Assembly: GCF_030272615.1 (NCBI RefSeq)
Contig: NC_081413.1
Coordinates: 718,229,867 to 718,293,866, forward strand
Length of the DNA stretch: 64,000 bases
Direction: 5' to 3'
From: Cryptomeria japonica
Taxonomy: Eukaryota > Streptophyta > Pinopsida > Cupressales > Cupressaceae
Positions 34,521-46,235 of the stretch are shown here, piece by piece. Within the stretch, counting starts at the first letter, position 1; the number at the start of each line of letters is the position of its first letter. The notes under the pieces were generated by a model that saw only the letters and a list, made by a program, of their open reading frames with translations, searched no databases and was not told the origin of the DNA. The position numbers and the translations under genes were made by a program.

Positions 34521-35575
34521 TGTTGGTATTTTGGTATAGTTTTTTCATTGATGTCAATACCTACTAAATACACCTACTTTGGAGATCTAGCAACATTCAC
34601 CGGCAAACAGTAAACTATGCAACAGTTACCGGTATATGGTTAACTAACAGGATATAATGTTCACCGGTACCTGGAATGACATGGAAGACACTTGGTAATG
34701 TCGAAGACATCATGCGGACACTTTATTTTGAAGTAATAATCATTGGTATATTCTTATTTGCATATTTTCTTTTACCGGTAAATAGGTCCAGGTTATCTAG
34801 GGTTACACCGGCAGGTTTATCTTTTCCAGATCAGCATGGCATGCTATGGAGATGATTTATTATTGTTGTAAATGCATTAAGTCGACATGTTCAATCGGTT
34901 ATTGCATCGGATATTGTATTGTTTGTAAAATGTTTTTATTTTAATATCTTGTAGAGCCGACCTACTAAAATTGGTCTTAGGGTATGGTATAAATGTAAGA
35001 TCTTATTTGTAAGATCAAGTGTGGAATGCGAAAAAGAATTTTGTGAAGGTATATGTGAGATTAAGCAGAGGTATACACGAAGACATCATTTGAAGGTGAA
35101 GCTAGGTTTTTGTAGAAGCATATCAGCATTACACCGGTACTGAATCCAGCATATGAAGATGCTATTTTGTGCAGTACATTCTTATTGGATTTAACCATCC
35201 AACTGTAGTCAGTGTGACTCCCATTTGTGATTGAGCAGTGAGCTTTAGGCTGTTGGCCTTTCTGCATGTGCATACCCCTTTTGTACACTTACTATCTGCA
35301 GTAGTATCATCTGATTGTGGGTAAGGTTTCCCACCGTGGTTTTTCCCCTTACAGGGTTTCCATGCACAAATATTGGTGTCATGTGTTGTGGATGACTTTG
35401 TGCTTAAGTTTCATGCATTAATTCTTACCGGTATAGCAATTTACTATTAACACTGTCTATTGACATACTTTACTGATTTACCGGTATTAAGCATTAAGTT
35501 GGTTAATAAGTTTTTGGTTTGAATTTATTAGACAACTGATTCAGCCCCCCCTCTCAGTTGTCTTCGGGACCTACA
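34521..35575 (+). repeat. COP-3 5' LTR
   Basis: It is 1,055 bp, from TGTTGGTATT to GGGACCTACA. A TATAAAT motif occurs at 34988-34994. It is homologous to the COP-2 LTR. Confidence 0.93.
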
Positions 35576-35577
35576 AT

Positions 35578-35589
35578 TGGTATCAAAGC
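35578..35589 (+). promoter_or_regulatory. COP-3 primer binding site
   Basis: TGGTATCAAAGC is one base away from the initiator-Met site and lies two bases after the LTR end. Confidence 0.85.
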
Positions 35590-35632
35590 ATAGTCCTCTT
35601 CTTGCAGAAGTTTAACAACTCTAGGAGATCCA

Positions 35633-36765
35633 ATGTCTACTAATTATTTCAGAAAGGATAGTCCTAAACTTGATGGAACCAACTATGGGATATGGAAAAT
35701 CAGAATGGAGACACATCTGAATTGCATTGGTAAAGACATCTGGGAGGTTACTAAGAATGGTTATACTACTACTGTAGCTAGTCAGACTACTCCCACTACT
35801 TTAGCTAAAGATGAAGAAAATGATTGCAAAGCAAGAGAAGCACTTTTGAGCGCATTATTAGATCAACAAATCATGGGATTATCAGATAGGTCCACTGCAA
35901 AAGCTATTTGGGATCATTTGGAAAAATTGAATGAAGGAGATTCCATAATCAAAATTGCAAAACTTGAAAGCTTCCAAGTCAGGTATGAACATCTGAAAAA
36001 TGGAAGAAGATGAAAGGATTTCTGCTTTTATGGAAAGGGTAAATGAAATTGTTTTGGGTATCAAATGTTGTGGAGGAACCTTGAGTGAAGATGAGATTGT
36101 TTCAAAAATCTTAAGAGGTTTGCCACCGGCATATAAAATGAAGGTTACTGCTATAAATGAGTTGAGAATAATGCCTAATACATCAGTAACTAGGGATACA
36201 TTGATTGGAAAACTTTTAGCTTTTGAAATTGAGGAATTTGGTCCTGTTACTACTATAAAAACTGATTTGGCCTTCAAAGCATCAACATCATCTACTCCAT
36301 CCTTTGACAAATCAGACTGGAGATCCTTTTATGCAAGAGAACTTGAAGAAACCAGGAAGGAGAATGAAGAGCTTGAAGAACTTGAAGCACTATTTGCAAG
36401 AAAAATACCAAAAGGCCCAATTAGAAGTAAGTATGAAGGTAAAGCACCCTTTAAATGTTTTAACTACAATAAGATTGGTCATATGGCTTCAAGATGCTCT
36501 GATAGACATGCTAGACTAAGAGAAGAAGCTAGAAGAACATACAAACCTAATCCTAAATATCAGAGATACAGATTTAAGAAAAACAAAGATAAATCTTGTT
36601 ACATTGCTGATGAAGGTGTGACTGATGATTCTGATGAGGATCCAATAGACAATGGATGGGTCTTTGTTGCTATAACAGAAGATCAATTGGTACCTATTGC
36701 GCAACCAGTAGAACAAGCCCTAGTAGCTAAAGTTGAATCAAAGGATGAATGGATTATTGACTCAG
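35633..36765 (+). pseudogene. gag: COP-3 gag, frameshift at an A-run
   Basis: ATG at 35633 opens LDGTNYGIWKIRMETHL and the UBN2-like core. A one-base change in the A-run near 35996-36000 moves translation to the frame that then stays in phase through RNase H. The zinc knuckle reads CFNYNKIGHMASRC, with Tyr where the second Cys should be, so zinc binding is doubtful. An acidic spacer (DDSDEDPIDNGW) leads into the protease. Confidence 0.9.
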
Positions 36766-37980
36766 GATGCTCACATCACATGACTAGAGACAAAGGTAAA
36801 TTCTTGAACTTTCAAGAATACAATGGAGGTTTAGTGAGATTCGGAGATGACAAAGCCTGTTCAATCAAAGGTAAGGGTTCAATATCTCTTGATGGTAAAC
36901 ATAACACTGACAATATCTACTATGTTGAAGGATTAAAACATAATCTTTTAAGTGTTGGTCAATTAGTTGAGAAAGGTTTTCAGTTACAATTTAAAAATGG
37001 AAAATGCAAAATCATGAATAGAACTGGTTTGGAAATTGCAACCGGTAATCAGACTAGAGGTAATATCTTTCATTTGAATAACGGTGAAAAGGCATGCTTA
37101 ATTGTACATATAGATGAAATTTGGCTATGGCATAAAAGACTATGTCATGTAAATTTTGATTGCATGGTAAAAATCAATACTTCTAAGGCAGTTAGAGATC
37201 TACCTAAAATTGTGAAACCTTAGAATACAATTTGCAAGGAATGTGAATTTGGAAAACAAGTTAGAGGTAGTTTCAAAAGTATTCCAGAAAAATCCAATAA
37301 TGCCCTTGATTTAATTCACACTGATTTATGTGGTCCAGCTAGAACTAAAAGCTTACAAGGTGATAGATATTTCATGCTAATTATTGATGATTATTCTAGA
37401 ATGTGTTGGGTTACTTTTCTCAGAGAAAAATTAGAAGCACTTGGGAAGTTCAAGCTATTCAAAGCAATGGTTGAAAATGAAACCGGTAAGAAAATTAAAT
37501 GTTTAAGATTAGATCAAGGAGGAGAATTCACATCTAAAGATTTTAATACATTCTGTGAAGTAAATGGAATCAAAAGATAGTTATCAGCACCTCGGACACC
37601 ACAACAGAATGGAGTTGTTGAAAGGAAAAACATAACTATTTTGGATGCAGCAAGAAGTATGTTATCAGAAGCAAATCTACCACATGTGTACTAGAGAGAG
37701 GCAGTAAGCACTACTGTCTATACATTCAACAAAGTTCACATCAAAGGTGAAACCGGTAAGACCCCTCATGAACTATGGTTTGGTAATACCCCTACTCTTA
37801 AGTATTTCAGAATTTTTGGAAGTAAATGTTATATTAGAAGAGATGAGTATATTGCCAAGTTTGATCCTAGAAGTGATGAAGGAATATTTCTTGGTTATTC
37901 ATCTAAGAGTAAAGCATATAGATGTTTTAATAAAAGATTACAAAAAATTGTTGAGAGTACAAATGTAAAGATTGATGAAC
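36766..37980 (+). pseudogene. pol: COP-3 protease and integrase, stop-interrupted
   Basis: The protease site is DSGCSHHMTRD (near 36760). Integrase shows HKRLCHVNFD, CKECEFGKQ, LIHTDLCGP (first catalytic Asp kept), CLRLDQGGEF (second Asp kept) and QQNGVVERKN (Glu kept). Stops at 37221, 37578 and about 37692 fit His/Gln/Trp codons changed by C-to-T or G-to-A. It keeps the D,D,E set that COP-2 has lost. Confidence 0.9.
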
Positions 37981-38999
37981 AATTTAGAGGAACTTCAAGG
38001 TATATAGACTCTGAACTGGGAACAAAAATTATGAGAAATGAACCTACAATAAATCCACCGGTATCGAATGATGATCCAGTTACTCCAGTATCATCAGAGG
38101 ATTCCACAGTAATTGAAGAACAACAATAGACTAAGACACCTCGGTATGTAAGACTGAATCATTCTGAAGATTAGATAATTGGAAGCAAATTTAAAGGAGT
38201 CATGACAAGAGGAAGATTGGCAAATGAAGAGGTATGTCTTATTTCTCAAATTGAACCATTATCTATCAATGAGGCATGTGAAGATAAATTTTGGATTAAA
38301 GCTATGGAAGAAGAATTAGGACAAATTGAGAAAAATAATACTTGGACATTAGCTCCCCGGCCTAAAAATAAAAATGTAATTGGAACCAAATGGGTATTTA
38401 GAAACAAACTCAATGAAGATGGTAAGGTTGTTAGAAATAAAGCAAGACTAGTGTGTAAGGGATATTCTCAGAAAGAAGGAGTTGACTACAATGAAACCTT
38501 TGCACCAGTAGCCAGAATTGAGGCAGTTAGATTATTCTTGGCCTTTGTAGCCCACAAGAATTACAAAGTTTATCAAATGGATATCAAATGTGCATTCTTG
38601 AATGGAGATCTTGAAGAGGAAGTCTATATTGAACAACCTAATGGATTTTCCTTAACAGATGACAATGATATGGTTTGCAGATTAAGAAAAGCCCTGTATG
38701 GATTAAAACAAGCTCCAAGAGCTTGGTATGCAAGATTGGATAAGTATCTTTTAAAGATTGGTTTTACTAAAGGAAATGCAAATAGCAATTTATATTACAA
38801 AGTAACTAATGATGACATTTTGATTATGGAAGTATTTGTTGATGATATAATCTTTGGAGGAGAAGATGAATTATGCAAAGAATTTTCTCTTGAAATGCAG
38901 CATGAATTTGAAATGTCTATGATCGGAGAAATAAAATTCTTTTTAGGATTGCAGATTTTACAGACTGATAAAGGCATATTTTTGAGTCAATCTAAGTAA
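37981..38999 (+). pseudogene. pol: COP-3 reverse transcriptase
   Basis: After a short linker with stops at about 38127 and 38172, the frame runs through [60 protein letters not shown] and [10 protein letters not shown] (catalytic DD). A TAA at 38997 replaces a Tyr codon at the end of SQSKY. It is the least damaged RT in the window. Confidence 0.92.
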
Positions 39000-39788
39000 T
39001 TGAAAGAACTACTTAAGAAATTTGGGATGGAGAACTCTAAACCGGTAAGCACACCTATGACTAAAAATGACAAATTATCTCAAAAGGATGAATCTACACC
39101 TGTTAATCCAACTAGATGCAAATCTATGATAGGAGGTTTACTATATTTGACTCAAACCAGACCTGATATTATGAATGCAGTATGTATAGTTTCTAGATTT
39201 CAGAGTAATCCTAGGGAAAATCATGAATCAGCAGTAAAAAGGATTTTCTAGTACTTACAAGGCACAACAAATCTTGGATTATGGTATCCTAAAGATGAAA
39301 ATTTTGATCTATATGCATACACAGATGCAAATTGGGCAGGAGATGTGGATGATAGAAAAAGCACCACTGGAGGAGCATTCTTTCTTGGAAAGAGATTAGT
39401 TTCTTGGTTAAGTAAGAAATAGAGTTGTACATCTTTATCAACATCAGAATCAGAATATGTTGCAGCAGCAACAAACTGTACACAGATACTTTGGCTTAAG
39501 CAGATGTTGAAAAACATAAAGGTAAAATGCAAGGAACCTATTACTATATATTGTGATAACACTGCATCAATTGATATATCTAAGAATCTAGTATTACATT
39601 CTAAAACAAAACATGTTTCTATCAAACTGAATTTTCTAAGGGAAAAAGTTGAAGAAAAGGAGATAAAATTGGTTTATGTGAATACTAAAGAACAGCTTGC
39701 AGATATTTTCACAAAACCTTTGCCTAAGGAAACTTTTGAGTATCTCAGAGATCAGCTCGGAGTCATCCCTCCACCAATAGAGACTTAG
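39000..39788 (+). pseudogene. pol: COP-3 RNase H and C-terminus
   Basis: The same frame continues with KPVSTPMTKNDKL, KSMIGGLLYLTQTRPDIM, YTDANWAGDVDDRKSTTGG, SESEYVAAATN and YCDNTASIDISKN, and ends LGVIPPPIET. Stops occur at about 39249 and 39420. The acidic RNase H residues in YTDANWAGD and SESEY are present. Confidence 0.9.
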
Positions 39789-40142
39789 ATAGTTGATGAT
39801 TGTCATCAACTAGTAGAATTAAGTGGACAAATCTTTTATTCAGGTATTTGATGAGGAAGCTACTTCTCAGGGGGAGTAGTTGGTATTTTTGTATGGACTT
39901 CAAATTTTGTAGCTTTGGCATTTGATGTCAAAGGGGGAGAGATATATGGAAAAACACATTATCAATTGAGGAGAGATATCTATGGTGAAAATTGGTACAG
40001 GATAACATAAAATAACTCATGTTGCTCCCAGGGGGAGAGATTGTCACTTTAGGCAGATTGTTGGTTTTACACTTGGCATTTTTGTTTTGGCACTTTGATG
40101 GTTTTTCCATCTTGTGTTGCCATCAATGCCAAAGGGGGAGAT
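39789..40142 (+). other. COP-3 3' UTR and polypurine tract
   Basis: About 350 bp contain several GGGGGAG runs. The last, CAAAGGGGGAGAT, abuts the 3' LTR at 40143. There is no gene here. Confidence 0.75.
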
Positions 40143-41198
40143 TGTTGGTATTTTGGTATGGTTTTGTCATTGATGTCAACACCTACTAAATACACCTACT
40201 TTGGAGATCTAGCAACATTCACTGGCAAACAGTAAACTGTGCAACAGTTACCAGTATATGGTTAACCAGTAGGATATAATGTTCACCGGTACCTAGAATG
40301 ACATGGAAGACATTTGGTAATGTCGAAGACATCATGTGGACACTTTATTTTGAAGTAATAATCATTGGTATATTCTTATTTGCACATTTTCTTTTACCGG
40401 CAAACAGGTCCAGGTTATCTAGGGTTACACCGATAGGTTTATCTTTTCCAAATCAGCATGGCACGCTATGGAGATGATTTATTATTGTTGTAAATGCATT
40501 AAGCCAACATGATCAATCGGTTGTTGCATCAGATATTGTATTGTTTGTAAAATGTTTTTATTGTAATATCTTGTAGAGCCAACCTACTAAAATTGGTCTT
40601 AGGGTATGGTATAAATGTAAGATCTTATTTGTAAGATCAAGTGTGGAATGCGAAAATGAATTGTGTGAAGGTATATGCAAGATTAAGCAGAGGTATACAC
40701 GAAGACATCATTTGAAGGTGAAGCTAGGTTTTTGTAGAAGCATATCAACATTACACCGGTACTAAATCTAGCATATGAAGATGTTATTTTGTGCAGTACA
40801 TTCTTATTGGATTTAACCATCCAATTGTAGTCAGTGTGACTCCCATTTGTGATTGAGCAGTGAGCTCTAGGCTGTTGGCCTTTCTGCATGTGCAGAGCCC
40901 TTTTGTACACTTACTATCTGTAGTAGTATCATCTAATTGTGGGTAAGGTTTCCCACCGTGGTTTTTCCCCTTATAGGGTTTCCACGTACAAATATTGGTG
41001 TCATGTGTTGTGGATGACTTTGTGCTTAAGTTTCATACATTAATTCTTACCGGTATAGCAATTTACTGTTAATACTGTCTACCGACATACTTAACTGATT
41101 TACTGGTATTAAGCATTAAGTTGGTTAATAAATTTTTGTTTTGAATTTATTAGACAACTGATTCACCCCCCCCCTCTCAATTGTCTCTGGGACCTACA
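40143..41198 (+). repeat. COP-3 3' LTR
   Basis: It is 1,056 bp and ends GACCTACA before TSD GAATG. It matches the 5' LTR over its whole length, with scattered differences that are mostly transitions, including ACCGGT to ACTGGT or ACCAGT. Confidence 0.93.
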
Positions 41199-41203
41199 GA
41201 ATG

Positions 41204-41336
41204 AAGGCAAAGTTTCAGTGGAGTGAACAAGCAAATAGTAGTTTTGAAACCTTGAAGGAGAAGATAGCTACTCAACTGGTGTTGGTATTGCCTAGTTTTG
41301 AGAAACTTTTCATAGTGGAATGTGATGCAAGCAATG
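41204..41336 (+). pseudogene. pol: GYP-2 RNase H start, between COP-3 and SOLO-2
   Basis: This short piece reads [17 protein letters not shown] and [10 protein letters not shown], the start of the gypsy RNase H with its first catalytic Asp. It is cut off by SOLO-2 at 41337, and RNase H resumes after 42508. Confidence 0.85.
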
Positions 41337-42503
41337 TGTTACTAATTATCAAGTTGCCATTAGTTTTATGTTCAAAGTTATTCTATATACTCTAGTCAGT
41401 TATCTCTATCGAAATATTCAGTCGGTATGCACAGTCCAGTCGGTTATAGAAGAAAGTAGTCAAGAGCCCAGTATGCACCAAGTTGTCTACCGAGCAGCAA
41501 AGATGACACACCAAGTTGATATACACTAAGTGAAACGTGTTACCAGATTCATTGAACCTGGACATGCATATGGAAACATGTTACAAGATCAAGGAACATA
41601 GAACTGTTATCACATTGGAAATTGCACTTAAAGATTGTGTATGATTTCGAGGTCATCTAACCAATGAAATATTTTGCATGGTTATTCATTCGATAAAACA
41701 TGTTTGTAAGATCAAAGCAATGAATGGATCACTGTCATAAGAGATCTATTTATATAACATGGATTAAGATCACACATACATGTAGCATGACAGAAAGGAA
41801 GATATAGAAATATATGAAGCAAGACATGTGAAAGAACTAAGTGTTATGACTGTTACAGAGACACAGAGGTCACCGAGAAGGATTTTAGAGAACAGTCAAA
41901 GAACAGAGTAAACAGAAGGGTTTACCAAGTTACTATATGGGTTATTGAGGTATGCTATAAGCAAGGTAATCTTATTCTGAGCACATAGAATCTGCTATAA
42001 CATTCTGGATGTAAAGTTGCAGATATTTGTAATGATTTTATTGTAATATTTTGAAGTTGTAAGAGAAACCTTTAACAGGGTAAAAGACTCTAATCAAGTC
42101 TAAAAATTGTAAAGCCTCTAACCAGGTGCAACATTTAGATTAAGTGTTGTAAAATCCTTTAGCAAGGTAGATCTAATAGATCTTGATACTCCTAATAGGG
42201 TAAGCTATCAAAAATAGCTAAACATGTAGCTCTAATCGAGCAACCTTTATTATTGCAGTAGTGAAGTTGTGGGTGCCATCCCCACTGCAGTTTTTCTCTC
42301 TAACCAAGAGTTTCTACATAACCAAAATATATGTGTTATGGAGTGAATCATGTATGATTGTTATTTATTTGTTTTAGCATTATATTATGTTACTACACTA
42401 TTCAGTTTATGCTTAACAATACATATATTGTTAAGAAAAAGATTTGATGTATTGATTGACCCCTCCCCTCTCAGTACATTAGCTTTCCATGTTGGGCCTA
42501 GCA
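41337..42503 (+). mobile_element. SOLO-2: solo LTR of a copia-like element
   Basis: It is 1,167 bp, TGTTACTAAT to GGGCCTAGCA, flanked by CAATG at 41332-41336 and 42504-42508. The CCCCTCTCAGT phrase near its 3' end resembles copia LTR ends in this window (CCCCCTCTCAGT in COP-1). It has no internal domain and no coding capacity. It interrupts the GYP-2 RNase H. Orientation is inferred from the LTR-end phrase. Confidence 0.85.
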
Positions 42504-42508
42504 CAATG

Positions 42509-44250
42509 TTGCAGTAGGTGTTGTCCTAAGCTAAGAAGAAAGAACAATATATTTCCATAGTGAGAAGCTAAGTGATGCAAAGAGGAAATAATCCTCTTAT
42601 GACTTGGAATTATATGCTTTAGTGCAGGCTTTGAGGAAGTGGAGACATTGTCTCCTTCCTAAGGAATTTGTAGTCTATATGGACAACCAAGCATTGAGAT
42701 TTCTAAATTCAAAAGACAAGCTTAGTCATAAACACATGAAATGGGCAGAGTACATGCAATCCTACACATTCACAATCAAGCACAAGAAAGGACAGTTAAA
42801 CCGGGTTGCTGATGTATTAAGCAGGAGACTTTTGACAATCCAAGAAATCCAATTGAGGAGCTTAAGAGTTGACAGTTTTAGAGACCTATACCAGGAGGAT
42901 GAAGACTTCTCAAATACCTACAAGGTGTGCAAGGAGTATCAAAATCATTTCCATAGTGAGTATTTTGATTTTACTTTGCAAAATAGACTATTGTTTAGAG
43001 GTGGGCAGCTTTGTGTGCCTAGAGGCTCCATGAGAGAAAATCTCATACAAGAGAAGCATAATGGTAGCCTTAGTGGTCATTTTGGAGTCAATAAGACTCA
43101 AGAGTTGGTTCAGAGGTATTACTATTGGCCAAGGATGAATCAAGATGTGAAAAAGTACGTGGAGACTTGTATAGTTTTCCAAAAGACCAAGGGTACTTCT
43201 TCAAATGTCGGTTTATACCAACCTCTTCCCACACCAAATAGACCTTGGGAGTGCATTATTATAGACTTTGTAGTAGCTTTACGAAGGACAAATCAGGGAT
43301 TTGACAACATTTATGTCATTGTGGACAGATTTAGTAAGATGGCCCACTTTGTGCCTTGCAAGACTACTCATGATGCATGCCAAATAGCTCATTTGTTCTT
43401 TAAGGAAATAGTAAGGATACATGGTTTACCCATGAGCATTGTTTCAAATAGAGACTCAAAGTTCATGAGTCATTTTTGGAAGACACTTTGGCAAAAGCTT
43501 GGAACCAACCTATCTTTTGGATCAACCTACCATCCACAAACAGATGGGTAGACCAAAGTGGTAAATAGGAGCTTAGGGAACTTATTGAGGTGCCTTACAA
43601 AAGAGTATGGTCAGACATGGGATCAAGTGCTTTCACAAGCTGAATATGCATACAATGACACAATAAATAGGACCACTGGAAAGAGCCCTTTTGAAGTGGT
43701 CTATGGTGTTCACCCAAAGAGTATTTTGGAGTTGAGACACTTAGGTAGTGTAGCACCAAGAAGTGGATATGCAAAAGACTTTGCTCAGTAAATGAAGGAG
43801 GTAAATGAATGAGTCAAGAAAGCATTGATGGAGAACACAAGAAAAATCAAGCAAAAAGTTGATGAAAGAAGGAATAACCTACAATTCAAAGTAGGAGATC
43901 TTGTCATGGTGCACCTAAACAAAGCAAGACTATAACAAGGAGTGCCTAACAGGTTGTAAATGAGAAGGTTGGGTCCATGTGCCATTCTAGCCAAGTATGG
44001 AGAAAATGTATACAAGGTGGACCTACCTAGTGACATAAGATTGTCACTGGTTTTCAACATAGAAGACTTAGTTGCCTACAAAGGACCAATTCAAGGTTCA
44101 AATCACAGTCACTCAGAGGTATTAGATGATGTGAACAACCTTCAACTACCAGCAAAACCAAATCCAAAGGCTAAGAAGGTGTTGAGTTCAAGGATCACCA
44201 AGAAGACAAGACATCAAATCTATTGGGAGCATCTAATCAAATGGTAGGGT
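42509..44250 (+). pseudogene. pol: GYP-2 RNase H, integrase and chromodomain
   Basis: The frame runs DLELYALVQALRKWRHCL, VYMDNQALRFLN and ADVLSRR (RNase H), then the integrase H2C2 region (GHFGVNKTQELVQRYYYWP, with CIVFQK where CxxC is usual, so the second Cys is Phe). The core is IIIDFVVALRRT, IVSNRDSKF (Asp to Asn) and QTDG-stop-TKVVNR (Glu to Lys plus a stop at 43549). The C-terminal part (HQIYWEHLIKW, then GMDDAEATWVLE after a stop at 44245) is chromodomain-like, as in chromoviruses that target chromatin marks. Integrase is dead. Confidence 0.9.
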
Positions 44251-44360
44251 ATGGATGATGCTGAAGCTACATGGGTGCTTGAGACAGAGTTTAAGAAGCT
44301 AGGCATTGATCAGAATCTGATTCCCAAGGAGGTGACATAATTTTCTTTTGTTTGGAAGAA

Positions 44361-46006
44361 TGGTGCAGGAGCACCTAGGACTTAGGCTTATAGGTTTTTC
44401 TCAATTTTGGCTTGTACTAACCTTAGCTAAGTAAGGTATTGAATAAGGACTCTAGGAGGGTTGAAGACTGAGTGTGATGAGTAAAATGTAGGCCTATATT
44501 GAGTTAGTTCTTCTTAGGTTTGCATTTTGTGCATAAGTAGTGGTTTGAGTAGAAAATTGACCTTCTTGATGGTCAAAAGTGGCAAGACTTGGTATAAGAA
44601 TTAGGGAGGTTTAAAATACTCTTAGGAATTATTGTAAAGTCATGATTAATGACTTAGAATAGGTTTCATAGATTAGAAAAGCAAAAACTGCAAAAAGTGC
44701 AATGTTGCAAAAGTTGTCATGACAACTTTTGAAAGTTGTCATGACAATTTTTGTCCTAAAATGCTTAGCGATGGGGTTAGGGATATCCCAATGCCCTAGA
44801 AAACCTCTGCATGTGGGGAAGACTATAAAAACCTTCTCTTTCATGGTTACCAAGGTTGGATTTTTGTTTTTATAAGTTCAACAATCTGAAACTACTCATT
44901 TTCAGACTATTTGACATCATTTTGGCTTATTTTGCTCATATTGTGAATACAAATGGATTGAATCCATTGATCCAGTAATGGATTGAGTTTCTTTGGTGTG
45001 TTTCAGATTTATTAGTTTCATTTTAATCTTTGAAGTTAGGTTGTATTAGTGTTTTCATTGCTTGGTTTGCAAACAACCAGTTTTGGCTTGTAAATAATAG
45101 TTTTGTGTAAACTGGTTGCCCCATGAATTCCCTCCATGCTACAATCACAGCCTATTGGGACATGGAAGGAAACCCATTTTATAGTGTACATATGTAGGGA
45201 TAAGTTTTGAAGATGAAGTTTGATATGACTGTCCCCTTGTTCTAGGCGACTCCAAGAGCAACCCGGCTAGAGGAGATAAGGTGAATTTGTAGTGTAAAGT
45301 GCAGGGGTGAAAGAAAAACCACAATCTAACCTTTTGGAGGGGTCCATGAAATTCATATAGAGTTTCCAATGCAAGGGTAAGCCTTTAAAATACCATTTGA
45401 TTCTCATTTTCCAAACTTGACTAGTCACTGCCAATTAGAAGGCCTAGAAACCCTTCGAAACCTTTGTTTTTGGGTTAGGGCATTGTACGTTGGGTTGAGA
45501 AACCAAAACCACTGAAATCTCTTGGGGATAGGTGTATCATTGAAGAATACCAAACCTTTTTGTAGGGTCTTTTGGACCATTTTCCTCTAAGCCCTAGAAA
45601 ACCGGATTTTGGAGGCCTAATAGGGGCTCATTCCTTGTAGCCCTTTTTCTAGGCAAAATGGTGAAATCGGTAAGAAAGTTAATGGATGCAAAACTCAATT
45701 TGACCCAAAAGGTATTAAAAACATGTTAGAAGCCACCTCCACACCTCTGTATCAACTCACAATAATAGGAGGTCAAATTGACAAGTTGAAGCCAAGACAA
45801 TCATAATGATCACATGGGCAACATTGTGAATTGTTAGGGTTCCTAGTTAAATACTGGCAGCAAACACCTTGAAATTGACAAGAAGAAAGCCCTAGAAGAG
45901 ATTGAGAAGGACTTGGAGGTCTTAGATCATATCTAGGCCTAGAGAGTTGGTGGAATTGAACAACATCAACTTGGTGAAGTGTGAGCAAGCTAGGTGAACC
46001 CCATCC
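44361..46006 (+). repeat. GYP-2 3' LTR
   Basis: It is 1,646 bp, from TGGTGCAGGAGCACCTAGG to CCCCATCC, and matches the 5' LTR with small insertions (for example near 44700-44750, where GTTGTCATGACAA is duplicated). A TATA motif lies at 44824-44831. Confidence 0.9.
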
Positions 46007-46011
46007 CCTTC

Positions 46012-46235
46012 TCAAAAACATTATAGCAAAGCACCGACTGATCTTCATATGCATCCTCATCAAATAATGAATTTATATTTTTACTAAAAACATTGCTCAT
46101 CTTAACTTCACATTCATCAGGGGTCAAGGAATCAAAATTTAAACTAGAACAATGCCCAACAATATAATCCTCATTGATATTATCAGCAAAAGCTGATGAC
46201 ATCTCATCATCTAAAATTTCATTATCATATATAAC
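46012..46235 (-). pseudogene. GYP-1 coding fragment between GYP-2 and TRG-2
   Basis: On minus this piece reads DDEMSSAFADNINED and VLCYNVFEKG, and its frame joins FHISLNPLYEE at 30211 across GYP-2. It is acidic and has no known domain. The last five bases (ATAAC, 46231-46235) are the TRG-2 target duplication. Confidence 0.65.

Larger units (their letters stand above)
34521..41198 (+). mobile_element. COP-3: Ty1/copia retrotransposon, uninterrupted copy
   Basis: At 6,678 bp this is the only element in the window with both LTRs, both TSDs and no insertion. Its order is gag, protease, integrase, RT, RNase H. LTRs differ by several percent by eye. It is the same family as COP-2. One gag frameshift and about eight nonsense codons inactivate it, but integrase and RT catalytic residues are kept. 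Confidence 0.95.
30217..46006 (+). mobile_element. GYP-2: Ty3/gypsy chromovirus, split by COP-3 and SOLO-2
   Basis: LTRs at 30217-31807 and 44361-46006 bound a gag-protease-RT-RNase H-integrase order, which is the Ty3/gypsy order. Without COP-3 and SOLO-2 the element is about 7.9 kb. A chromodomain-like C-terminus marks a chromovirus. It carries many nonsense codons, frameshifts and altered integrase residues, so it is dead. Confidence 0.92.
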
